A stretch of 5,509 bases of DNA from UBA3775 sp964625275. GTDB lineage: Bacteria > Bacillota > Clostridia > Lachnospirales > Lachnospiraceae. The stretch covers positions 1-5,509 of the forward strand of contig CAZVBH010000124.1 in assembly GCA_964625275.1 (NCBI GenBank), written 5' to 3'. A model generated the notes under the pieces. The model had not been told where the DNA came from and made no database searches. It saw only the letters and a program-made list of their open reading frames with translations. A program made the translations under genes and the position numbers. Positions 1 through 5,154 of the stretch are shown here, piece by piece; the stretch's first letter is position 1; each line of letters begins with the position of its first letter.

Positions 1-434
1 TGAAGGCATGGTCCAATAATTATATAGGAATCATCAGTGAATATTGTAGCATAAATGTATTTGTCATTTACCTGAGTGAACTTAGGCATATTTATCGCAG
101 CATCGTTACGAAATCTGGCCAAGTTATTATGATAATATTTTGTGGTGAAAGAGTCCTGGGTTTTATGCTCACAATCAGTATTTACAGAATTCTGAGATTT
201 ATTGTTAGAATCATCTTTAGCAGAAAAATTTGGAGCTTTTGTCTGCCATGTTATGGGACTTACCAATACATCAATAAATGGAAGCATAAGTCCTTCAATT
301 CCCTTAAATTCCGGAATTCCACAAATACACATAGGTTGAAAGCTGTCATTAGAAATAAAATTATGATGATCATAAATGCAAATCATAGTATGAAGCTCTG
401 AAGCAACATAGTCTAATAAGCCTCTCTTATTCAT
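1..434 (-). CDS. Probable AraC-family transcriptional regulator, N-terminal sensory part (cut by window edge)
   Basis: An uninterrupted minus-strand frame of 144 codons starts at ATG 434-432 and leaves the window at position 1. An AAGGAG ribosome binding site lies 8 nt upstream, which supports this start. The protein begins MNKRGLLDYVASELH, then has a beta-rich segment with MICIYD (17-22), and near the visible end DDSYIIIGP (134-142). That order, a short helix followed by a PAS/GAF-like fold ending in a 'yiiiGP' strand, is what I know from Firmicutes AraC-type regulators whose helix-turn-helix domain is C-terminal. That domain would lie outside the window, so the DNA-binding assignment is inference. 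Residues about 70-100 form a polar Ser/Asn/Asp/Lys-rich stretch that looks like a flexible insert. The gene is divergent from a sugar transporter and beta-galactosidase, the usual place for a local activator. It could be another kind of sensory regulator. Confidence 0.68.
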   Translation of the reverse strand, partial: MNKRGLLDYVASELHTMICIYDHHNFISNDSFQPMCICGIPEFKGIEGLMLPFIDVLVSPITWQTKAPNFSAKDDSNNKSQNSVNTDCEHKTQDSFTTKYYHNNLARFRNDAAINMPKFTQVNDKYIYATIFTDDSYIIIGPCL

Positions 435-442
435 AGCGATAT

Positions 443-448
443 CTCCTT
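443..448 (-). promoter_or_regulatory. Ribosome binding site of the regulator gene
   Basis: AAGGAG on the minus strand lies 8 nt before the ATG at 434-432. It fixes the start of the leftward gene. Confidence 0.75.
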
Positions 449-458
449 GTTTAAATGT

Positions 459-523
459 AGTTAACCGTTTTGAAAGGATAGTGGCAAATTTGTTATAAAG
501 TACGAAGAGTTAACTTTTGAAAG
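459..523. repeat. Imperfect direct repeat around the regulator promoter
   Basis: AGTTAACCGTTTTGAAAG (459-476) recurs as AGTTAACTTTTGAAAG (508-523). The copies differ only by a two-base CG insertion and start 49 nt apart. The right copy overlaps the candidate -35 box of the leftward promoter, and the left copy lies just past the expected start of that transcript. Direct repeats are the usual operator form for AraC-type proteins, so an autoregulatory site is plausible but unproven. A third GTTAAC occurs alone at 753-758. Confidence 0.45.
492..521 (-). promoter_or_regulatory. Candidate leftward promoter for the regulator gene
   Basis: On the minus strand, TTCAAA (plus positions 516-521) and TATAAC (492-497) are separated by 18 nt. 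Transcription would start near 485, giving a leader of about 50 nt before the ATG at 434. The -35 match is only moderate, so this is the best candidate I could find and not a firm call. Confidence 0.33.
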
Positions 524-612
524 CTTTATTGTTTGTTGAAAAATTAATTCTCAAACAGCTTTTTACTAAGATTAAATCCATGCACTGTAACTAATTTAGC
601 TCAAGCATCGCT

Positions 613-625
613 TAAAACGGTTTTA
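613..625. repeat. Palindrome TAAAACGGTTTTA, possible operator
   Basis: Six-base arms TAAAAC and GTTTTA flank a single central G. Its core AAAACGGTT also occurs in opposite orientation at 463-471, inside the direct repeat near the regulator promoter. It loosely resembles a catabolite-responsive element but lacks the conserved G at position 2 and C at position 13 of that consensus, so a CcpA site is doubtful. Confidence 0.35.
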
Positions 626-776
626 GATTACATTCAAACATACCCCTATGTCTGAAGCATATTCCATTTGATTTACATCTGACAGATTCTAAAAAAATTA
701 CAAAAATATCAGATTTTTTTAATTAGATTAACTGTACAGCCACATTTAGTAAGTTAACAATAATAATAACTAGATA

Positions 777-823
777 AAGTGCTGCTAGTACAGCATCAAT
801 AAATTTCCCTTATAATAGCACTT
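777..823. repeat. Nested inverted repeats
   Basis: AAGTGCT (777-783) is matched by AGCACTT (817-823). Inside lies a second, overlapping pair, TGCTG (780-784) and CAGCA (791-795). The two structures share bases 780-783, so they exclude one another. A perfect TATAAT (811-816) sits in the outer loop but has no good -35 box. Function unknown. Confidence 0.35.
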
Positions 824-850
824 CTTACCATAAATGAAAAGGTCTAATGT

Positions 851-871
851 AAAAAATATTTGATATTTTTT
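851..871. repeat. AT-only palindrome overlapping a -35 box
   Basis: AAAAAATAT (851-859) and ATATTTTTT (863-871) are perfect inverted arms around TTG. The candidate -35 box TTGATA (860-865) of the transporter promoter begins in the loop. It could be an operator, or simply low-complexity AT-rich DNA. Confidence 0.4.
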
Positions 872-889
872 CAAAAATAATGATATAAA
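860..889 (+). promoter_or_regulatory. Candidate promoter of the transporter gene
   Basis: TTGATA (860-865) and TATAAA (884-889) are separated by 18 nt, a good fit to the sigma-A consensus. Transcription would begin near 896 and give a leader of about 175 nt before the ATG at 1071, including the three hairpins described separately. Confidence 0.5.
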
Positions 890-924
890 GTCAATTTTTT
901 TATGCTTATACTTCCTCTTAGAAG

Positions 925-1029
925 TTGAGAGCTTGCTCGGCTCTTAATGATATGGATTTATTGAGGTAAAAGGAACGCAAACACACCCTAATGGGATTTG
1001 TGAAATGGCAGGGGATGGGAATCCTGCCA
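925..1029 (+). promoter_or_regulatory. Structured 5' leader with three hairpins
   Basis: Three stems can form in order. The first pairs TTGAGAGC (925-932) with GCTCTTAA (940-947), 8 bp with one G-U pair. The second pairs CACA and CCC (982-988) with GGG and TGTG (993-1002), with a 3-nt bulge. The third pairs TGGCAGG (1006-1012) with CCTGCCA (1023-1029), 7 perfect base pairs and a 10-nt loop. None is followed by a T-tract, so they are not simple terminators. The last ends 23 nt before the Shine-Dalgarno sequence. The words ACGCAAA (975-981) and ATGGCAG (1005-1011) recall the c-di-GMP-I riboswitch, but its 5' half and standard 3' tail are not recognisable. I call it only a structured leader. Confidence 0.4.
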
Positions 1030-1052
1030 ACTAGCTATTATCATGTTTCATG

Positions 1053-1059
1053 AAAGGAG
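1053..1059 (+). promoter_or_regulatory. Ribosome binding site that decides the transporter start
   Basis: AAAGGAG ends 11 nt before ATG 1071. The in-frame ATG at 1050 lies immediately upstream of this motif, would turn it into codons, and has no ribosome binding site of its own. The start at 1071 is therefore preferred. Confidence 0.7.
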
Positions 1060-1070
1060 TTTTGCGAAAA

Positions 1071-2501
1071 ATGAGCAGTAAAAAGAATTTGGATCCAAAT
1101 GCAAAATTAGGCATGCTGGAAAGAATTGGTTATGGTATTGGAGACTATGCCGGAAATCTTATTTATTCGGCTATCAGTGCCTTCCTTTTAGTTTATTATT
1201 CAAATGTAGTTGGTGTAAGCACCACAGTAGCCGCTTCAATTATTGCAATTTCTAAGGTTTTTGATGGTATTTCGGACCTTGCAATGGGCTACATAATTGA
1301 CCACACTCACAGTAAATATGGTAAGGCAAGACCTTGGCTTTTGCGTTTGTGTCTGCCACTTGCAATATGTACGGTGCTGATGTTCTCAGTTCCTACAAGT
1401 TTAGAGGGCAAGGTAAGAATAGCCTATATCTTCTTAACCTATAACCTTGTTTCAACAATTTTCTATACAGGTATCAATGTACCTTATGCAACACTTAATG
1501 GTCTCATGACAACAAACCAGTATGAAAGAGGTGTACTTGGAAACGTTCGTATGCTTCTTGCAACAGCCGGAACAATGACCATTAACACTGTAGTTCTTAA
1601 GATGACAAAGTTTTTCGGTGGTGGTGAGCAGTACAGTCAGAAGGGCTGGACAATTACCTTCATCGTTCTCATGATTGTATTCGTAGTTTTGAATTTTATT
1701 ACATTTATTACATGTACTGAGCGAGTTACAATTCGTGAAAGAGAAATGGCAGCAAATGGCGAAGCTAATGAAGCAGAAGCTGAAAAGAAAAATGAAGTTG
1801 GCTTTGTTAAAGGAATCATCGGACTTCTCAAAAATAAGTACTGGGTTCTACTTGTAATAGCAACCTTCTGTATGTACTTTATGATGTCAACCTTCTATGG
1901 CTCAGCAGTTTATTTTGCACAGTATAAGCTTGGTGATCCAAATAAGTACACACCGATTTCAAATTATCTTTCAATTGCACAGATAGTAACAATGTTTATT
2001 ACACCATTCATTATGAAGAAGCTTTCAAAGAAGAATCTCTTCCTCATTGGTATGGCATTTGCAGCAGCAGGCTTCATTATTACGGGACTTACCTCTTCAA
2101 CCTCAGTTGTTTATGCAATGTCAATAATTAAAGGTATCGGCTTCGGATGTGCAGCAGCAACAATGTTTGGTATGCTTCAGGATGCAATCACATATGGTGA
2201 GTGGCAGAATGGCTATGGCTCATCAGGTATGGGTAATGCAGCATCTTCCTTCTGTATGAAGATTGGTTCCGGTATCGGTACAGCAGCACTTGGCTGGATT
2301 CTTGGAAGCCAGTTCGATGGAACCAAAGAAGTTCAGTCTGCAGCAGTTATTACAAGAATTAATGTGGCATTCTCTTGGGTACCTGCAATTGCAATGCTTG
2401 TAGCAGTTGTTTGTCTTGTACTTTTCGATTTGGATAAGTACTATGATAAGGCAGTTGCTGACCTTGAAGAGGGTAAGCACAAGTGTGACAGTGAGCGGTA
2501 G
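1071..2501 (+). CDS. GPH-family (MelB-like) glycoside:cation symporter
   Basis: A 476-residue membrane protein of the major facilitator superfamily, glycoside-pentoside-hexuronide:cation symporter branch. It should import a small sugar or glycoside together with Na+ or H+. The sequence shows about twelve hydrophobic segments and a charged cytoplasmic loop near the middle (about 225-244, Glu/Lys/Ala-rich). Family signatures are present: ERIGYGIGDYAGN (17-29), KVFDGISD (62-69) whose D65 and D69 match the cation-site D55 and D59 of MelB, KYGKARPW (82-89), and DAITYGEW (371-378), followed by K397, which matches MelB K377. N29 occupies the place of the MelB sugar-binding D19 by my alignment. Length is normal, and no C-terminal IIA-like domain as in LacS is present. 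The neighbouring GH42 enzyme suggests a beta-galactoside substrate, but the sequence alone cannot name it. The alternative start at 1050 would add seven residues (MKGVLRK). Confidence 0.93.
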   Translation: MSSKKNLDPNAKLGMLERIGYGIGDYAGNLIYSAISAFLLVYYSNVVGVSTTVAASIIAISKVFDGISDLAMGYIIDHTHSKYGKARPWLLRLCLPLAICTVLMFSVPTSLEGKVRIAYIFLTYNLVSTIFYTGINVPYATLNGLMTTNQYERGVLGNVRMLLATAGTMTINTVVLKMTKFFGGGEQYSQKGWTITFIVLMIVFVVLNFITFITCTERVTIREREMAANGEANEAEAEKKNEVGFVKGIIGLLKNKYWVLLVIATFCMYFMMSTFYGSAVYFAQYKLGDPNKYTPISNYLSIAQIVTMFITPFIMKKLSKKNLFLIGMAFAAAGFIITGLTSSTSVVYAMSIIKGIGFGCAAATMFGMLQDAITYGEWQNGYGSSGMGNAASSFCMKIGSGIGTAALGWILGSQFDGTKEVQSAAVITRINVAFSWVPAIAMLVAVVCLVLFDLDKYYDKAVADLEEGKHKCDSER

Positions 2502-2571
2502 TTCTCATTTGTAAATTGAGTACATGTTACTTTTAATGATTTTAAGGATTACCATCAGCCATGAAAAGTGG

Positions 2572-2600
2572 TTGAAATATAGTAGAAATAAATGTAAAAT
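2572..2600 (+). promoter_or_regulatory. Candidate promoter of the GH42 gene, overlapping the terminator
   Basis: TTGAAA (2572-2577) and TAAAAT (2595-2600) are 17 nt apart. Transcription would start near 2607, inside the 5' arm of the terminator stem, so the new transcript would lack most of that arm. This would let the enzyme gene be expressed without passing through the terminator. It rests on consensus matching only. Confidence 0.45.
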
Positions 2601-2639
2601 TCAGATAGGGGAGCATAGTGTTCCCCTATCTGGGTTTTT
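2596..2639 (+). terminator. Intrinsic terminator between transporter and beta-galactosidase
   Basis: CAGATAGGGGA (2602-2612) pairs perfectly with TCCCCTATCTG (2622-2632) around a 9-nt loop. The stem can be extended through two G-U pairs and AAAA/TTTT. TTTTT follows at 2635-2639. It lies about 95 nt after the transporter stop codon and 27 nt before the GH42 start, so it should end or reduce transcription passing from the first gene into the second. Confidence 0.82.
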
Positions 2640-2655
2640 AGATGACGTAAAGATA

Positions 2656-2660
2656 GAGGT
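2656..2660 (+). promoter_or_regulatory. Ribosome binding site of the GH42 gene
   Basis: GAGGT, complementary to the 3' end of 16S rRNA, ends 5 nt before ATG 2666. It supports that start. Confidence 0.6.
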
Positions 2661-2665
2661 TATAT

Positions 2666-4915
2666 ATGAGCGAAAATAAAGAAATTTTATACGGATGTGC
2701 ATACTATCTTGAATATATGCCTACAAAGGATGCAGTGGCACATATGACCATGATGAAGGAAGCCGGCATGAATGTTGTTAGAATTGCCGAATCTACCTGG
2801 AGTACCCTTGAGCCCCAGCCTGGCATTTTTAGCTTTGATCATATAGATGCAATGCTTGAGGCTGCGCAGACAGTAGGCATGAAGGTAATTATCGGCACAC
2901 CGACTTATGCAATTCCTTCCTGGATGGTAAGACTTCATCCCGATGTAAATGTTCCAAGAAAGGATGGACGTGCAGCCTATGGTCACAGACAGGACATGGA
3001 CATTACCAATCCTGACTATCTTTTTTATGCAAAAAGAGTAATTAGAGAGCTGATTCATCACGTAGCGGCCCATCCTAATGTAATCGGTTTTCAGGTAGAT
3101 AATGAAACTAAGCATTATGGAACCTACAGTGAGTATGCACAGCGTGGCTTTAAAAAATATATGCAGAAGAAATTCGTTACAGTCGAGAATCTGAATAATA
3201 CTTATCATCTTGAATATTGGAGCAATTCAATTTCCGACTGGGATGATTTTCCTGACATGCGAGGCTGCGTAAATGCCGGTCTGTCCTCAGCTTATGAGGC
3301 TTATATGAGAAGACAGGCGGCAATGTTCTTAAAAATGCAGGCTGATATTGTGAGAGAGTATGCAAGAGAGGATCAGTTCATTACACATAATCTTGATTTT
3401 GAATGGAAAAAATTTGGCGCGGATATAGCTCAGGATGGCTATTCCTATGGAATTCAGCCTGACATAAATCATGACCAGGTAGCAGAATTTTTAGATATTG
3501 CAGGTACTGATATCTATCATCCTACTCAGGATGAACTGACGGGAGCAGAAATTGCTTTTGGTGGTGACGAAATACGTTCTTTGAAAAATGATAATTATCT
3601 TGTGCTTGAAAGTCAGGCACAGGCCTTTAAATACTGGACACCATTTCCTGGACAGCTCAGGCTTCACGCCTATTCACATATTGCAAGTGGAGCAGAGGGC
3701 GTGATGTACTGGAACTGGCAGTCAATTCACAATGGCTACGAGACCTATTGGCGAGGTGTACTCAGCCATGATCTAGTACCAAATGAGACTTATCGTGATT
3801 GCTGTGAAATCGGACGTGAGCTTCAAAGATTAGGCAGAGAAGCAATAATTAAAAAGAATAATTCAACGGCAATTTTAGTTGATAACAGGTCACTGACATC
3901 CTTCAAATGGTTCCCTATCGACAAAGACCTTTCCTACAATGATGTTGTAAGATGGATGTACGACAGCCTTTATGAGATGAATATTGAGTGCGACATTGTA
4001 CATGCTGAAAAGCTCGATGTATCTAAATACAAGGTAATCATTATACCTGCCATGTATTCAGCCTCAGATGAACTGATAGCCGAGCTTCGTTACTTTGTAG
4101 CTAACGGAGGAATACTTATTGGCTCCTTCAAGTCCTTTGTGGCAGACAGAAATCTTACCGTCTATGATGATGCCCAGCCTCATGGAATGACGGACGTTTT
4201 CGGAATTACCTATCAAAGCTTCACAATTCCGGGTACAGCTAAGCTTATGCCGGTAGGAGCTTGGTTGAAATCAGGATATTGTATTAATGCAGGCAATGGC
4301 ATTAAAGCCGGAGAATGTATTAATGCAGGCAAAGATTATAAAAACATCGAATACTTCATGGAGCTTCTCACTAAAGCTGGTTCAAAGCCTACAATAAAAG
4401 GACAGTTCGAACCTGAGGTTTGTGGCGAGACAGAGCTTCTTGCTTGCTATGACCACCGGTATTGGGGCCGCTTTGGAGCAATTTCAGAGCATAGCTTTGG
4501 AAACGGAAGAGCTTACTACGTAGGTGCTTATATTACAAAAGAAGCCTTGAAAGCCCTCTATGCTTATGTATATCAAAAAGCCGGAATTGCTTATCCAAAA
4601 GCAAATTGGCCGCTTACTGTAAGAAGTGGAATTAATGAAGCAGGTAAAAAGCTTCATTATATATTTAACTACACCTCCCAGCCTGTAAGCGTAAGCTTAA
4701 CGGATGTAATTCCGGGAGCAGTTGGTAATAATTCAGTGGCTGGTAGTATGTATGAAGGTCAAATTCATACAGCAGATGAAGGAAATACAGAAGCTTCAGC
4801 TTACTCAAAACAGTATACAGATTTACTTACCGGCCTAGATTATAAAATGACTGAAGACGAATCAGACTCCCTTGAATTAAAGGACTGGGATGTTATTATA
4901 CTTGAAGAACAATAA
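2666..4915 (+). CDS. GH42 beta-galactosidase, cytoplasmic
   Basis: A 749-residue glycoside hydrolase family 42 enzyme, expected to release terminal beta-D-galactose with retention of configuration. The N-terminal TIM barrel covers about residues 8-385. FQVDNET carries the acid/base E147 and VLESQ the nucleophile E315, both in the expected contexts; YWNWQS lies further on. The middle domain (about 400-530), starting near AILVDN (402), has the Rossmann-like pattern of the GH42 trimerisation domain, and a beta-rich C-terminal domain ends in DVIILEEQ. The cysteine cluster that binds zinc in the Thermus A4 enzyme is absent from the equivalent stretch. There is no signal peptide, so it acts on sugars imported by the upstream symporter. 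It is somewhat longer than typical GH42 enzymes (about 650-700 residues). The extra length includes a 12-residue internal duplication (537-560) and a Gly/Ser/Asn-rich stretch (about 683-718). Likely substrates are galacto-oligosaccharides or plant galactan fragments; lactose is possible. Confidence 0.95.
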   Translation: MSENKEILYGCAYYLEYMPTKDAVAHMTMMKEAGMNVVRIAESTWSTLEPQPGIFSFDHIDAMLEAAQTVGMKVIIGTPTYAIPSWMVRLHPDVNVPRKDGRAAYGHRQDMDITNPDYLFYAKRVIRELIHHVAAHPNVIGFQVDNETKHYGTYSEYAQRGFKKYMQKKFVTVENLNNTYHLEYWSNSISDWDDFPDMRGCVNAGLSSAYEAYMRRQAAMFLKMQADIVREYAREDQFITHNLDFEWKKFGADIAQDGYSYGIQPDINHDQVAEFLDIAGTDIYHPTQDELTGAEIAFGGDEIRSLKNDNYLVLESQAQAFKYWTPFPGQLRLHAYSHIASGAEGVMYWNWQSIHNGYETYWRGVLSHDLVPNETYRDCCEIGRELQRLGREAIIKKNNSTAILVDNRSLTSFKWFPIDKDLSYNDVVRWMYDSLYEMNIECDIVHAEKLDVSKYKVIIIPAMYSASDELIAELRYFVANGGILIGSFKSFVADRNLTVYDDAQPHGMTDVFGITYQSFTIPGTAKLMPVGAWLKSGYCINAGNGIKAGECINAGKDYKNIEYFMELLTKAGSKPTIKGQFEPEVCGETELLACYDHRYWGRFGAISEHSFGNGRAYYVGAYITKEALKALYAYVYQKAGIAYPKANWPLTVRSGINEAGKKLHYIFNYTSQPVSVSLTDVIPGAVGNNSVAGSMYEGQIHTADEGNTEASAYSKQYTDLLTGLDYKMTEDESDSLELKDWDVIILEEQ
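4272..4343 (+). repeat. Degenerate 36-bp in-frame tandem duplication within the GH42 gene
   Basis: The 17-mer TGTATTAATGCAGGCAA occurs exactly at 4280-4296 and again at 4316-4332, 36 nt (12 codons) apart. Both copies are in frame and encode CINAG at residues 539-543 and 551-555. The flanking bases of the two units have diverged, as expected for an older tandem duplication. Confidence 0.8.
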
Positions 4916-4987
4916 GGACTACTGTTTTTTTTCTACAGAAGAAAGTTATTTCTGCTGGAAAAATAGTCATCAAATAAAATTTAATCA

Positions 4988-5016
4988 TTGAGAATGCTCA
5001 GATATTAATGTATAAT
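4988..5016 (+). promoter_or_regulatory. Strong candidate promoter of the AAA-like gene
   Basis: TTGAGA (4988-4993) and a perfect TATAAT (5011-5016) are 17 nt apart. This is the best sigma-A match in the window. Transcription would begin near 5023 and give a leader of about 130 nt before the TTG start at 5155, so this gene is probably transcribed independently of the sugar genes. Confidence 0.65.
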
Positions 5017-5034
5017 ACAAGAAATGTTTATCCA

Positions 5035-5082
5035 AAGTGTCGTAAAACCCCTTGCTTTAGCTAGGGGAAGTGTCAAACACTT
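5035..5082 (+). repeat. Paired hairpins with alternative pairing; possible IS200/IS605-type end remnant
   Basis: CCCCTTGC (5048-5055) pairs with GCTAGGGG (5060-5067) around TTTA, with one T-T mismatch. Directly after it, AAGTGT (5068-5073) pairs with ACACTT (5077-5082) around CAA. A second AAGTGTC lies upstream at 5035-5041 and could pair with the same ACACTT, enclosing the first hairpin. The layout, a CCCC/GGGG hairpin with a TTTA loop followed by GAAGTGTC, reminds me of subterminal hairpins of IS200/IS605 elements, but no transposase remnant is visible. No T-tract follows on the plus strand. On the minus strand the first hairpin is followed by only TTTT. Confidence 0.4.
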
Positions 5083-5142
5083 AGTAAAGGGTTATATGCC
5101 CAATAAAGAAATTAACTGAAAACAGGTTTGTTTCTATAAAGC

Positions 5143-5149
5143 GAGGTGA
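5143..5149 (+). promoter_or_regulatory. Ribosome binding site that decides a TTG start
   Basis: GAGGTGA, a seven-base match to the anti-Shine-Dalgarno region, ends 5 nt before TTG 5155. The first in-frame ATG (5182) has only a weak AAAGAAG upstream, so the TTG is the likely start. Confidence 0.75.
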
Positions 5150-5154
5150 AATAA

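Larger units (their letters stand above)
435..1070. other. Long divergent intergenic regulatory region
   Basis: About 636 nt separate the two divergent start codons, much more than simple promoters need. The stretch is very AT-rich and I see no convincing gene in it on either strand. It contains a candidate leftward promoter (492-521) embedded in a direct repeat (459-476 and 508-523), an odd palindrome (613-625), small palindromes at 677-687 and 732-739, nested inverted repeats (777-823), an isolated perfect TATAAT (811-816), an AT-only palindrome overlapping a candidate rightward promoter (851-889), and a leader with three hairpins (925-1029). Its content suggests control from both sides. 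Confidence 0.7.

Noticed and set aside
129..401. A 90-codon plus-strand open frame
   Set aside because: It lies antisense within the regulator gene, which has a good ribosome binding site and recognisable protein sequence. The plus-strand product is rich in Ile/Lys/Arg with no recognisable pattern.
613..823. A CRISPR array or iteron-like repeats in the AT-rich spacer
   Set aside because: The palindromes and repeats are all different and irregularly spaced. There is no repeated unit with uniform spacers.
968..985. A catabolite-responsive element around AACGCAAACAC
   Set aside because: The bases before the central CG do not fit the TG start of the consensus and there is no dyad symmetry.
974..1030. 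A confirmed c-di-GMP-I riboswitch
   Set aside because: Only two short sequence words match. The 5' half of the aptamer, the tetraloop and the conserved 3' tail cannot be found, so it is kept only as a structured leader.
991..1053. A 20-codon open frame whose TGA overlaps the ATG at 1050, possible leader peptide
   Set aside because: It has no ribosome binding site at a usable distance and its start lies in the loop of a predicted hairpin. The transporter most likely starts at 1071, so the ATGA overlap is probably accidental.
1637..1831. A 64-codon minus-strand open frame
   Set aside because: It is an antisense shadow of the transporter gene with no recognisable motif.
2223..2480. An 85-codon minus-strand open frame
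   Set aside because: It is an antisense shadow of the transporter gene. Its Cys-rich product reflects the GCA-rich codons on the plus strand.
2687..3365. Two minus-strand open frames (173 and 62 codons)
   Set aside because: Both are antisense to the conserved GH42 catalytic domain and show no recognisable family pattern.
4916..4957. An intrinsic terminator right after the GH42 gene
   Set aside because: There is a run of eight T (4925-4932) but no stable stem before it, and the AGAAA/TTTCT hairpin (4940-4953) comes after the T-run and lacks its own.
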